Shown piece after piece: positions 31,404 through 42,056 of a DNA stretch of 64,000 nucleotides; within the stretch, counting starts at the first letter, position 1; every line of letters begins with the position of its first letter. The stretch comes from Didymella arachidicola (taxonomy: Eukaryota; Ascomycota; Dothideomycetes; Pleosporales; Didymellaceae): positions 248,001 through 312,000 of the forward strand of contig CM049986.1 in assembly GCA_016630955.3 (NCBI GenBank). Direction: 5' to 3'. Both the position numbers and the translations under genes were made by a program. The notes beneath the pieces were generated by a model, which had not been told where the DNA came from, did no database searches, and saw only the letters and a list, made by a program, of their open reading frames with translations.

Positions 31404-33812
31404 TCATAAGTGACCCCAGTCCGCAGTCATATGTGTTGCCTGCGTCCATTGGATCAGATCATCGCCCGCTGGATCCGCGAAGCCTTCCTCCCATAGCATT
31501 GAGTCATCACCTCCACCAACGCAACTTCCGAAACTAGCGTCCACGTCGTAGAATACATCCGTAAATGAGTTGTTCGCAACAACATACGCGTCAGGCAAGA
31601 AGCCAGACGTGCTGCTAAAGTCCAGATTGGCTGCACCAACGTTGGGTACATGACCTAGCATTATTACGTCCTGGTTTTGAACGGCTCCGCTCGCCATATA
31701 TCCTGCCAACTGAGGTTCTCTAGCACTACACGCTGGCATATCATGGATAGAGGTTACAGCTGTTCTTGTTGGCAGCGATGATCCTTCTGTGGCCGAAGTC
31801 CCAGCGCCAGGGATAAGGATTGACTTCAGATGCACAAGCAGCTCATATCTGGCACCCATATGGCTATTTCCCCGTTGCGCCATACCCCGCAGCAGGTCAA
31901 GTCCAGCATCCATGGCTTTCAATGTCCCGTAATTGGTAGGAAAGGCGCCACAGACTACCACAAGAACAATAGTGGCGCTAAAGGCGTGCTCTCCATCCAT
32001 GTATCCATAGGTGGCGACAAGGTCGAGCCTCGCCGCTATTGTCATCATGTTAATCGTTTCCTGTGCAGCTGAGATGCACATCTCAATGACGCGAATCGTA
32101 GTCTGCGAGAATCCAACTTTCCAGTCCTGTTCTTTTGAAGCGCCACCGTAGTTACTTTTCAAGCGCCGATGCACGACATGAAACAAAAGCGGACGAGCAG
32201 TCATATTGATACACTGGTAGTAGTGTAGAAATGTCGATACAGACTCGCGTGAGGTGTTCAGCTTGGTTGGATCGAAACGCAGGCCGTCTGGTAATTCGCG
32301 ATGCCATGTGTTGAGTGATACTATTATATTTCTCACCGAAGCCATCAGGCGACTACCCGACTTGGGTGTTTTGCGGTAGATGCAGCTGAGCACTTCGCCA
32401 AGAATACGTGACAATTCCGTATAGTGACGGAGTACGACTGCCGGGCAGTAGTCAGGCTCACTAGGCAACTTGGATGGCATAGAGATACCAATATCTTCGT
32501 CCTGGATGGTGAGCGGATTCCCCGACTTTACGGATACGATACGATCGAGACTGTAAATACTCCACCAGACCCGCCGTCGGTATTCTAGCGCAGTTTCGTC
32601 TAGGCTACCACCAGCAACTTCCTGATGGAGACCGAGTGAGATGGCCATACGAAGCGCCATGCCGATATAGAGAAAAGCGGCATCGCGCCGGTTCATATTC
32701 TGCATAAAGTAGCCAACGTAAGCCAGTGTTTCAGCATATAGTATCGATCCTTGTTCGTGTACGTCGGGTAGAAGGTCTACAGCTGCTGTGAAGTAATCGA
32801 ACCCGGGAGGCCCTTTGAAGTCGATCCACTGGTTGATCGAATATAGCTTGCCAAAGGCCAGGACCATCAGCACTTTTGCATACGCAAGTCGACTCTCGGA
32901 GTCAGCACTTTCGGGCAGGCCTTGATAAGCTTCGAGAAGTGAGGTTTCGAAGGCCTCCGGATCAGTGAAAGAAAATATCGTGCCGATGTATGTATACTGC
33001 ACGGCAAACAGGCGCCGAGCCACGTCAAAGGGGGGTAACCTGGCCTTATATCGTGTAGACGTGCGACGCGATTGTAAAGCATCTGGATCGTAGAAGTTTG
33101 CAATCGTATCAAGACTGCTGCTGTCATCCTGCAGACCCGATAGATTGCGCACACTTCGCAGGAAGTTGTCAGAGGATCCTGGGCCCTTGAAACCTATTTG
33201 AAATTAACACCTGTCGGAACTGTAGGTAGCAAGATTCACATGGGGCGCGTACTGACTGATGATTTCCCAGGCGAACTCATGCTGAGATTTGTGAACGGGT
33301 CGAGAAGCGGGAGTTCATCCTCAATCTCATTGCCTTCATCTTGACTACGTGGCTGCGATCTTGCTGGAATAGTCACAGGTGATGGTTGAGATTGGAACTT
33401 CAAAGCTGCTCGCAGTCAGTTCTCACTTGAAATGCGTCAAGGTGAGTTCAAGGAATGCTACATACTTTCGTACTCCTTGGCTTTTGCCTCCAATTCTCTT
33501 AGATAGCTGCAGATCTTGTGAGTCGAACATGTATTTTTTCTTGGCTAAAATAGCCACTTCAGCTACACATACTTTTCGGTGATGGTAACTTTAATGGCTC
33601 CCTCATAGGTGCAGTCGAGGCCGCTGTCTCGACATCTGGAGCAGCGGGGGCGTTCTTTGGAGCAGCCAGAACGGCGCTGCCTACATCGCAAGCAGCTATA
33701 CAACATTTGTCAGGCAGTCTTTTCAGCAGGTAGATAAAGAGTCCAGCGACACTTACGCAATAGGTCGGGTGGACATCGAATTGCCGATGCCCGTGGGCGG
33801 ACTTGAACTCAT
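31404..33812 (-). CDS. Zn2Cys6 transcription factor with fungal-specific middle homology region
   Basis: Five exons (33757-33812, 33573-33695, 33466-33506, 33253-33405, 31404-33193) with continuous phase, 720 residues. Exon 2 encodes a perfect binuclear zinc cluster, C-x2-C-x6-C-x6-C-x2-C-x6-C (CLRCRQRRSGC...CSRC...C). A short linker helix (YLRELEAKAKEYE) follows, as in Gal4-type factors. The long last exon contains the fungal transcription factor domain (ARRLFAVQYTYIGTIFSF, LAYVGYFMQNMNR, RRRVWWSIYSLDRIVSVKSGNPL). The C-terminus is acidic and hydrophobic, suitable for activation. The target is unknown; it faces away from OXP1 and towards the peroxygenase, either of which could be regulated. 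Confidence 0.88.
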
Positions 33813-34646
33813 GGCTGATAAGATCGAGGTAGAGTGAGCCGAACAATAGGTGTGCGGGTACTGCAGTGAGAGGAAGAGGCTTTCGGCGTCAGTGGTTGCG
33901 CATAAACGACCACATGCGCAGGCAGGTTCGACTTGGTTTGGCGACGCTTCGATTCATTCGCTCGTTGTTCATAGCTTCGTGGTCATCGTAGAAGCTTCTT
34001 GCACCCTTTTCTTCCTGAGCTCAGCAGACATGCTTGGTGGCCAGGTACTGCTTAACACTTGGCCGTTTGGTGATGACCTTTGCTCGAATCTAGGTTATAG
34101 GAAATGAGTGTTACAAGCATGCTCTTCCTTACTGTTCTTCTGCTCAAAGCGGGATCTACACCCAACCAATCGCACCGATATCGTACCCGATAAAGGGCAA
34201 GCAAGATTGTATACCTAATACTAGCGGCTTGACGGTTGGGATGGGACTCCGCGTTGTTGTGTAGATGGGGGACGCTGGGCACAACGCTCACACTAGCGCT
34301 TGGCCCAAGCGTCCGCACTATCAAGCCGATTAACTAGCGTCGGGGACCCACTCCGACTCGGTCGAGCCAAACCTCATGCAACCTACTTCGCGTCACGAAG
34401 TATTCGGGGTGGCATGCGACCGACAACTGTTGCGCTGCACCATGGTCGTCGCAATATGCGCCATGCCCCGCTATACAAGGCTTGCAGTATGGCACGCCGC
34501 TGCCTTAAAAGAGTCTAGTTGATAAGAAGCTGACGTCGCCCACCTCACCTACCTGTCTATCATACATTTCAATCATCTCATCCTCTCGAACACGTTGCCA
34601 CTGTCATTGATCTTACACTGCGGTGTTTCTCTGCAAGTACGATCAG
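33813..34646. promoter_or_regulatory. Divergent promoter region, transcription factor / OXP1
   Basis: About 830 bp between divergent ATGs, with no supported gene. Pyrimidine-rich stretches (CACCTCACCTACCTG, CATCTCATCCTCTCG) precede the OXP1 start, as is common in fungal promoters. Confidence 0.45.
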
Positions 34647-37600
34647 ATGGCCGTCGAAGAATCCCTTAACATTCGCATTTCCATCGATCGCGGTGGTACC
34701 TTTACTGATGTGCACGCTTCAATACCCGGCCGGCAAGATCTCATCCTCAAGCTGCTGTCCGTGGACCCTGCCAACTACAAAGATGCACCGACAGAAGGCA
34801 TTCGAAGGATACTGGAGCTGGCGACCGGGAGACCACACCCTCGGGGCCAGCTCCTCAATCTTTTCCACATCGAGTCGATCCGCATGGGCACCACAGTCGC
34901 AACCAACGCACTTCTTGAAAGAAAGGGCGCTCGATCAGCGTTGCTCATGACTAAGGGCTTCAGAGATCTACTCCTTATTGGCAACCAGTCACGGCCAAAG
35001 ATCTTTGATCTGTCTGTGGCACGCCCTGAAGTGCTGTATAAACAGGTCGTTGAGGTTGACGAGCGTATCACTATGGAGGATTACACAGAGGATCCTGAGT
35101 CCAGAAAAACTCCGACAAGTACTACGACGCCTGAACTTGTCACTGGCATTACTGGAGAGACTATTCGCATCATGAGGAAGCCGGATCCTGATGTAGTCAA
35201 GCATCAACTCCGCGATCTATGGGACTCTGGCTTCCGGTCGTTAGCTGTAGTCTTTGTTCACTCCTACGCCTATCCTGACCACGAGCTCTCCATTGGAAAG
35301 CTTGCAATCGACATGGGCTTCTCTGTCACTCTTTCCTCCGCCGTCCAGCCCATGATTAATGTAGTGCCCAGAGGCATGTCTGCCACAGCTGATGCTTATC
35401 TCACACCGGTCATCAAACTATACATTGATTCGATCTCAGCCAATTTCGAGGGCGGTTTTAACTCCCCAAATACCCGCATTGAGTTCATGCAGTCTGATGG
35501 TGGCCTGGTGGATTATCGAAATTTCAGCGGCCTCAAAGCTATTCTCTCAGGTCCGGCTGGTGGTGTTGTCGGCTATGCCCAAACATCATGGGATGATGAG
35601 GAGAAGCGTGCAATCTTAGGTTTTGACATGGGTGGTACCTCCACTGATGTATCGCGGTATGCTGGCGTATACGACCACGTCTTTGAGACCACCACTGCTG
35701 GCATATCCGTTCAGTCACCACAACTTGATATTCACACCGTCGCTGCCGGTGGCGGGTCTATTTTAGCCTGGAGGAATGGCCTCTTTCAAGTCGGGCCTGA
35801 ATCGGCATCTGCACATCCTGGACCCGCTTGCTACAGGAAAGGCGGCCCTCTGACTGTCACTGATGCGAATCTTTTTGTTGGCCGGCTTCTGCCGCAATAC
35901 TTTCCGAAAGTCTTTGGACCTGACGAGAACGAGCCTTTGAATAGAGAGATCACAGCCCAAAAGTTTCAGGCCCTCACAGAGGAGATCAACGAGGAACGCT
36001 GCAAGAACGGCCAGGCTCCATTCTCCGCTGAAGAGGTGGCCATGGGGTTTCTGGAGGTTGCCAACGAAGGCATGGCACGACCTATCCGCGCCCTTACCGA
36101 GGCTAGGGGTTTCGAGACCTCAAAGCATCACCTCGCTTGCTTTGGTGGTGCTGGCGGCCAGCATGCCTGCTCTGTTGCTAGCGTCTTAAGCATCTCCAGA
36201 GTCATCATACACAAATATTCGTCGATTTTATCCGCATATGGCATGTCTTTGGCCGACGTTATTCAGGAAGTGCAACAACCTGCTGCGTCTATCTACTCTG
36301 CAGAAACGGAACCTATGATACAGACCCAGCTTCACGATCTCAGATCCCAAGCAGAGCGCAAGCTCTGCGAGCAGGGCTTCACGCTCAAGCAGATATCATA
36401 CAATAGCTACCTCAATATGAGATACGCAGGCTCTAGTAGCTCACTCATGATCATTGGGGATAACCATCAGGACTTCAGACAAGGATTCGAGACAGCTCAC
36501 AAGCGCGAGTTTGGGTTTAACTTCAGCAATAAGCCCATTGTGGTCGATGACATTCGCGTCCGAGCCATCGGTTCCGCTCATGCCCGGAATGAAATGAGCC
36601 CTTACGCCCAGCTGAAGCTCCTCTCACCGGCTGGAGTTGCCTTGCCAGCTCCGACCAGCAGCAACCGTGTCTTCTTCACTCAAGGCGGCTGGATCGACAC
36701 TCCGGTCTACGAACTCCAACATCTACACAATGGTGTACGTTTGAAGGGACCAGCTCTGATTATTGATGAGACGCAGACCATCGTAGTCACTCCCTATGCT
36801 ACCTGTACCATTCTCGAGAACTACGCTGTCATTGATCTCCCATCCGATGCTTCTACGAAGTCTCAGCAGCAGACTGAGCTGAGTCCCATCCAGCTGACCA
36901 TTTTTGGTCACCGCTTCATGTCTATTGCCGAACAGATGGGTCGTGCCCTGCAGAAGACTGCAGTGTCAACCAATATCAAAGAGCGTCTGGACTTCTCATG
37001 CGCCATCTTCTCACCAGACGGTGGATTGGTTGCGAACGCGCCACACGTTCCTGTTCATCTCGGATCCATGCAGTTTGCTGTCCGATATCAGCACAAACTA
37101 TGGGAAGGCAAATTACGAGACGGAGATGTACTCATGTCTAATCATCCAAGCTGCGGGGGTACCCATCTTCCCGACATCACAGTCATCACTCCTGTATTCG
37201 AGGATGGCGTAATTGCATTCTATGTTGCCAGTCGCGGCCACCATGCAGATATTGGTGGCTTGCTGCCTGGCTCAATGCCACCTACTAGCAGCGCACTGTG
37301 GCAAGAGGGTGCTGCCATCGAGAGTACTAAACTTGTGAGCGAAGGACTGTTCAATGAGGATGAAGTCAGGCGGCTTCTGCTAGTAGAGCCCGCTGAATAT
37401 GACGGCTGCTCGGGCTCCAGAAAGCTAGCGGACAACATATCTGACTTGGAGGCTCAGATCGCTGCCAATGTCAAGGGAGCTTCCATCATCAAGGACCTCA
37501 TCCTCGAGTTCAGCCTAGCTACTGTTCATCAGTATATGTACGCCATTCAACATACGGCTGAGCTCGCCGTGCGCGACCTCTTGAAGACTACTGTTGCGAA

Positions 37601-38516
37601 ATTTGGTTCCGCGCCCCTTGAGGCAGTCGACTACATGGATGATGGTACGCCAATCAAGCTTAAGATCACTATTGCAGACGATGGCTCCGCCGAGTTCGAC
37701 TTCACGGGTACAGGTCCACAGGTCCTGGGCAACACCAACGCTCCGATTGCTATCACACATAGCGCCATCATATATTGCCTTAGAGCTCTTGTGGCCACAG
37801 ACATCCCGCTCAACCAAGGCTGTTTGAATCCTATAAAAATTCGTGTGCCAGAAGCCAGTATCCTCAGCCCAACCAAGGGTCTTGCCGTAGTCGGTGGTAA
37901 TGTCCTGACGTCGCAACGCATCACTGACGTCGTACTCCGTGCATTCCGTGCATGTGCCGCCAGTCAGGGCTGCTGCAATAACCTCACATTTGGAACAGGT
38001 GGCAAAGACCCTGAGACTGGTGAGCACAAGGACGGCTTCGGCTACTATGAGACCATTGCCGGGGGTGCAGGTGCGGGACCTACATGGGAAGGGACAAGCG
38101 GTGTGCATGTTCACATGACGAACACGCGCATCACAGATCCAGAAGTTTTCGAGAAGCGTTATCCGTGCATACTACGCGCATTTACTCTGAGGGAAGGGTC
38201 TGGAGGCAAAGGCCGCTTCAACGGTGGTGACGGAACAGTGCGCGACATCGAGTTCAGGGTTCCTGTACAGTGCTCAATTCTCAGCGAGCGCAGGTCGAGG
38301 CAGCCGTACGGAATGGACGGCGGTGGGCCTGGGTCTAGTGGTGTCAATCTGATCGTGCGGCGGGATGAGGAGGGCAGAGAGAGCACTGTCAATTTGGGCG
38401 CTAAAGCGACGACTAGACTGGGCCCCGGTGACAGAGTTATCATTCAGTCGCCCGGTGGTGGCGCTTGGGGCTCAGTGGAGCCAAATGGTAACAAAGCGCT
38501 CGGCAGACAGGCGTAA
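34647..38516 (+). CDS. OXP1: 5-oxoprolinase (ATP-hydrolysing)
   Basis: Intronless, 1289 residues, the normal size of fungal and animal 5-oxoprolinase. The longer frame starts at GTG, so the ATG at 34647 is used. N-terminal Hydant_A_N (IDRGGTFTDV), Hydantoinase_A (GFDMGGTSTDVSRY, acetate-kinase-like ATPase fold) and C-terminal Hydantoinase_B (SNHPSCGGTHLPDIT, SRGHHADIGG, FDFTGTGPQVLGNTNAP) follow in order. The enzyme opens 5-oxoproline to glutamate using ATP in the gamma-glutamyl/glutathione cycle and acts in the cytosol. No damage is seen. Confidence 0.95.
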   Translation: MAVEESLNIRISIDRGGTFTDVHASIPGRQDLILKLLSVDPANYKDAPTEGIRRILELATGRPHPRGQLLNLFHIESIRMGTTVATNALLERKGARSALLMTKGFRDLLLIGNQSRPKIFDLSVARPEVLYKQVVEVDERITMEDYTEDPESRKTPTSTTTPELVTGITGETIRIMRKPDPDVVKHQLRDLWDSGFRSLAVVFVHSYAYPDHELSIGKLAIDMGFSVTLSSAVQPMINVVPRGMSATADAYLTPVIKLYIDSISANFEGGFNSPNTRIEFMQSDGGLVDYRNFSGLKAILSGPAGGVVGYAQTSWDDEEKRAILGFDMGGTSTDVSRYAGVYDHVFETTTAGISVQSPQLDIHTVAAGGGSILAWRNGLFQVGPESASAHPGPACYRKGGPLTVTDANLFVGRLLPQYFPKVFGPDENEPLNREITAQKFQALTEEINEERCKNGQAPFSAEEVAMGFLEVANEGMARPIRALTEARGFETSKHHLACFGGAGGQHACSVASVLSISRVIIHKYSSILSAYGMSLADVIQEVQQPAASIYSAETEPMIQTQLHDLRSQAERKLCEQGFTLKQISYNSYLNMRYAGSSSSLMIIGDNHQDFRQGFETAHKREFGFNFSNKPIVVDDIRVRAIGSAHARNEMSPYAQLKLLSPAGVALPAPTSSNRVFFTQGGWIDTPVYELQHLHNGVRLKGPALIIDETQTIVVTPYATCTILENYAVIDLPSDASTKSQQQTELSPIQLTIFGHRFMSIAEQMGRALQKTAVSTNIKERLDFSCAIFSPDGGLVANAPHVPVHLGSMQFAVRYQHKLWEGKLRDGDVLMSNHPSCGGTHLPDITVITPVFEDGVIAFYVASRGHHADIGGLLPGSMPPTSSALWQEGAAIESTKLVSEGLFNEDEVRRLLLVEPAEYDGCSGSRKLADNISDLEAQIAANVKGASIIKDLILEFSLATVHQYMYAIQHTAELAVRDLLKTTVAKFGSAPLEAVDYMDDGTPIKLKITIADDGSAEFDFTGTGPQVLGNTNAPIAITHSAIIYCLRALVATDIPLNQGCLNPIKIRVPEASILSPTKGLAVVGGNVLTSQRITDVVLRAFRACAASQGCCNNLTFGTGGKDPETGEHKDGFGYYETIAGGAGAGPTWEGTSGVHVHMTNTRITDPEVFEKRYPCILRAFTLREGSGGKGRFNGGDGTVRDIEFRVPVQCSILSERRSRQPYGMDGGGPGSSGVNLIVRRDEEGRESTVNLGAKATTRLGPGDRVIIQSPGGGAWGSVEPNGNKALGRQA

Positions 38517-39282
38517 CATAGACGTAAGAGATCTCAATTTAAATCATAGAAAGCACAGCTCTTACAAGAATCACTTCGGCCATGCTTGATAGAGATGATC
38601 ACCCTAAAGACAGCTCTCACTTGTGCAGTTCAACAAGAAGAGTGTCAGCACGTTGGTCACTTGAATAGGGTAAGAGATCAGATGCCGCCTTGCGAACAGC
38701 CGACTCGGAATGCGGTCTACACCCGCGACCTTGACGTCTCAATGCAGAGAGGTGGACACGAAAGGGCTGCAGAAAGGCAGACACAGTTCAATTGCCCGTA
38801 CTGAAGCCGACGGCTTCCCAAGCCGATCTTATGATGAGACAGAGACGGTGCCCTATGGCGACGGTGACCGCGGAATCAGGCAGTCGTCGGGGTGGATCCC
38901 CGTGCGCTTACCCACAACAGGATCATCATTAGTCGCGCTAGCCTATATAGGTTAGTCCGTATTGACAATCCTGTGGAGGTACTTGTAGCGATGAAACGGA
39001 TGGGGTCCCGCAAATGCTTTTGAGGAGATAAGGCTCCATCTTATCATGTCATATATCAAGCATCCCGAATGATGATTATGAAGGGTACTCTATTCAATTT
39101 ATCATATTCAGCTCTACATCACGGCTCAGACGCTATCCATCCCTTGGCTACGAAGTTGTACGCACTGTATTTTGTTTCGCCATCACGCGATTTTTTGTGG
39201 ATTATCTTAGGACTGAGGAATCGAGAATTCTCTGAGAACATTTCAATCTACATACGGACGCTTATATCGTATCGCAACAGCA
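38517..39282. other. Intergenic, upstream of the broken MFS gene
   Basis: About 770 bp with no supported gene; contains the OXP1 3' UTR and the presumed MFS promoter. Confidence 0.4.
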
Positions 39283-40680
39283 ATGGTCATAGACAGCGAC
39301 TATCTCGAGAAGAAGATGGATAAGCCTACCTCGGTCGAGATGCAAGGTCGAAGCTCGGGGGAGGGAACAGTATTTGCTGCTGCAGGCAAATTCTCGGACG
39401 TAGATGAGAAGAAGCTTGTCCGCAAGTTAGACCTGCATCTCGTTCCTATCGTAATGCTTACCTACCTCCTGAGCTTTGGCTACTTCACCTTTCTCACTGA
39501 TCCATGTCACCTGGCTAACACGGATAATCAGCGTCAACATCGGCAACGCGCGCCTTTACCACATGGAGAGAGATCTTGGACTCGTCGGCAACCAGTATCA
39601 GATCGCAGTGTCCATCTTGTTTGTTACATACATCACGTTCGAAGTGCCATCGAACCTGGTTCTCAAGAAGTTCACGCCTAGTCGCTGGGTTGCTTTTATC
39701 ACGTTCTCATGGGGTATTGTGGCCACCTTGACAGGGCTTATACAATCGTACGACGGGCTTATAGTGTGTCGTGTAATCCTCGGCGCACTCGAGGCTGGGT
39801 TGTTCCCAGGCATGTCGCTATACTTGACGTTCTGGTACACCAAGAATGAGCTTGCGTTGCGTGTCGGCTATCTCTTTGTATCGGCTGCCATTGCGGGGGC
39901 TTTGGGTGGGTTGCTGGCGTTCGGCATTGGGCGCATGGATGGGATTCAGGGAATGAGTGGCTGGAGGGTAAGCCCTTACATCAATACACCCTATATCCAG
40001 AGTAAAGACACTAAACAAAGACCCAGTGGATCATGATTATTGAAGGCATCCCAACGGTACTGCTCGGTGTTGTTATCTTCTTCGTCATGCCCAACGACCC
40101 CGAATCAGCGTACTTCATAAACGAAAACGAGAAGAGAATAATGGTCATGCGTCATGGACGTGCATATGGTAATACGGCTAGTGCACGAGAGTTTAACAAG
40201 CAGGATGTGCTGAAGACATTCAAGGACTGGAAGGCGTGGATATTCGGTGCTTCTCAATTCGGTGCCGACACCATGCTCTATGGTAAGTTTCCCAGTACCA
40301 TTGATAATCCACCTGTAACATGGCTGGCCTTAGTGACTCGATAGGCTACTCGACCTTTCTGCCGACCATCATCAAAGGCCTCGGCACTTGGACCGCAGAA
40401 CAGGTACAACTATTGACGATCCCGTGCTACTTCATTGGAGCAGTGATGTACATGACAGTCGCGTATCTATCCGACAAGACCCAGAAGCGCGGTATGTTCT
40501 GTGTCATCTTCGGTACTGTCAGTCTGGTCGGCTATGCCATCCTAATATCGCCAGTGTCTTCTGGGGTACACTACTTTGGGTAAGTGATTCAAGTCACAAA
40601 TATAGACACTTCAACTCTGACAATGATACAGGTGCTTCCTCGTCGCTGCGGGGCTCTACATCCTTGTCGGTTTGCCTCTA
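39283..40680 (+). pseudogene. MFS transporter (anion:cation symporter / Dal5-type), 3' part lost to a transposon
   Basis: Exons at 39283 to about 39480, 39532-39967, 40027-40282, 40345-40579 and 40632-40680. Sequence shows the ACS family: KKLVRKLDLHLVPIVMLTYLLSF, SVNIGNARLYHME, ITFEVPSNLVLKKF, RVILGALEAGLFPGM, MIIEGIPTVLLGVVIFF, then TM7-TM10. The frame stops making sense after VGLPL at 40680, exactly at a TA where the pogo element begins. The remaining two helices and C-terminus are nowhere in the window. A second fault is that no usable GT donor is seen after LLSF, where the family has LDR followed by an intron. Relatives import allantoate, nicotinate or similar organic anions. It is certainly non-functional as it stands. 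Confidence 0.8.
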
Positions 40681-40779
40681 GTTTGGTTACCGTGTCCGTG
40701 CACTCAATGCACGCCGTCAGTCAATGCACGCGATCGCGATTTCGTCCCAACTTCGCACCCCCCATAACTCAACGCCACG

Positions 40780-41901
40780 ATGACTATGGAAGAAGCCCTT
40801 GCAGAGCTAGATGCTCTTAACTCTAGCGAAGAAGTTTGCTACGCGACAATAGCTAAAAAGCATAGTGTTAATCGCTCAACGTTGTCGCGCAAGCACCGAG
40901 GTGTCAGCGGGTCGCGTGCAGAGGCAGGTTTAGCACCTCGCAATCTTCAACCAGAACAGGAGGCAGAGCTTTTGACGTATCTGGAGGGATTGACAGAGCA
41001 AAAGTTACCTCCTACAAGAGAGATGGTGCAGAATTACGCGTCTGATATCGCTGGACACCCTGTCTCCGAGAGCTGGGTCACACGCTTCCTCCACCGACAC
41101 CAAGATGAGCTTACATCCCAATGGAGCACTTCTATGGATCGACAACGCCACGCTGCTGACTCTAGTGATAAGTACAAGGTGTACTTTGAACAGCTAGGCA
41201 GCAAAATCAACTTCTACGAAGTGGAGCCTGAGCATACGTACAATATGGATGAGAAAGGCTTCATGGTTGGAGCCGTTGGCAGACAGAAGAGGATCTTTAG
41301 CAGGAGGCTGTTTAAGAAGAAGCAGTTTAAGCAGATGCTGCAGGATGGTAATCGTGAATGGATAAGCTTGTTAGCGTGTGTATGCGCTGACGGCACAGCG
41401 TTGCCGCCAGCTCTCATTTACGCAGCTGACTCAAAGAACATACAAAACACATGGGTAGAGGATGTGAAGGTAGGAGAACATATGGCCTTCTTTGGAGTAT
41501 CAGGCAGTGGCTGGTCAAACGATGGGCTTGGTCTTGCCTGGCTCCAGCAGGTGTTTGAGCGCTTCACAACAGCCAAAGCTCGGAGAAAGTACCGCCTGTT
41601 GCTTGTGGATGGCCACGGGAGCCACCTAACAGAAGAGTTTCTGGAGTATTGCCACAGGCATAAGATACTGTTAGGTATCTATCCACCTCACAGCACGCAC
41701 ACGCTGCAGCCGCTTGATGTGGTAATGTTTAAGCCTCTCAGCACAGCATACTCAAAGAAGCTGGCAACACGCCTTCACAAGCATCAAGGCCTAGTGCCTG
41801 TAACTAAAGCTGACTTCTTTGGCCTGTTCTGGGATGCTTGGGCAAGCAGCTTCACTGCAAAGAATATCTTTAGCTCGTTCAAGGCGACAGGTGTACACCC
41901 A
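40780..41901 (+). pseudogene. pogo-type transposase, N-terminal part (interrupted)
   Basis: About 374 codons. N-terminal helix-turn-helix (YATIAKKHSVNRSTLSRKH), CENP-B-type second DNA-binding region (GHPVSESWVTRFLHRHQDEL), then the DDE_1 catalytic domain: first Asp in YNMDEKGF, second in LLLVDGHGSHLTEE, and PHSTHTLQPLDVVMFKPL holding the third. The frame runs past 41901 for a few codons into LINE1 sequence and then stops (41931). The continuation is at 47941. No stop codons or frameshifts occur in this part. Confidence 0.88.
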
Positions 41902-42056
41902 TTTAACCCCCACCGAACACCAATCTTTTGATTTCTGGGTTTCCTTCACAGAAGCCCCAAAAATCACAGCAAACGATCCGGCTCACTGCGGCCACTCTGG
42001 GAGTACCTCTAACGTCCGCCTAGGCCCCCTGCGCGACGCGCAAGGAGCTTAATAGG

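Noticed and set aside
27385..38516. Secondary-metabolite gene cluster
   Set aside because: There is a regulator and a peroxygenase but no polyketide synthase, NRPS, terpene cyclase or similar backbone gene.
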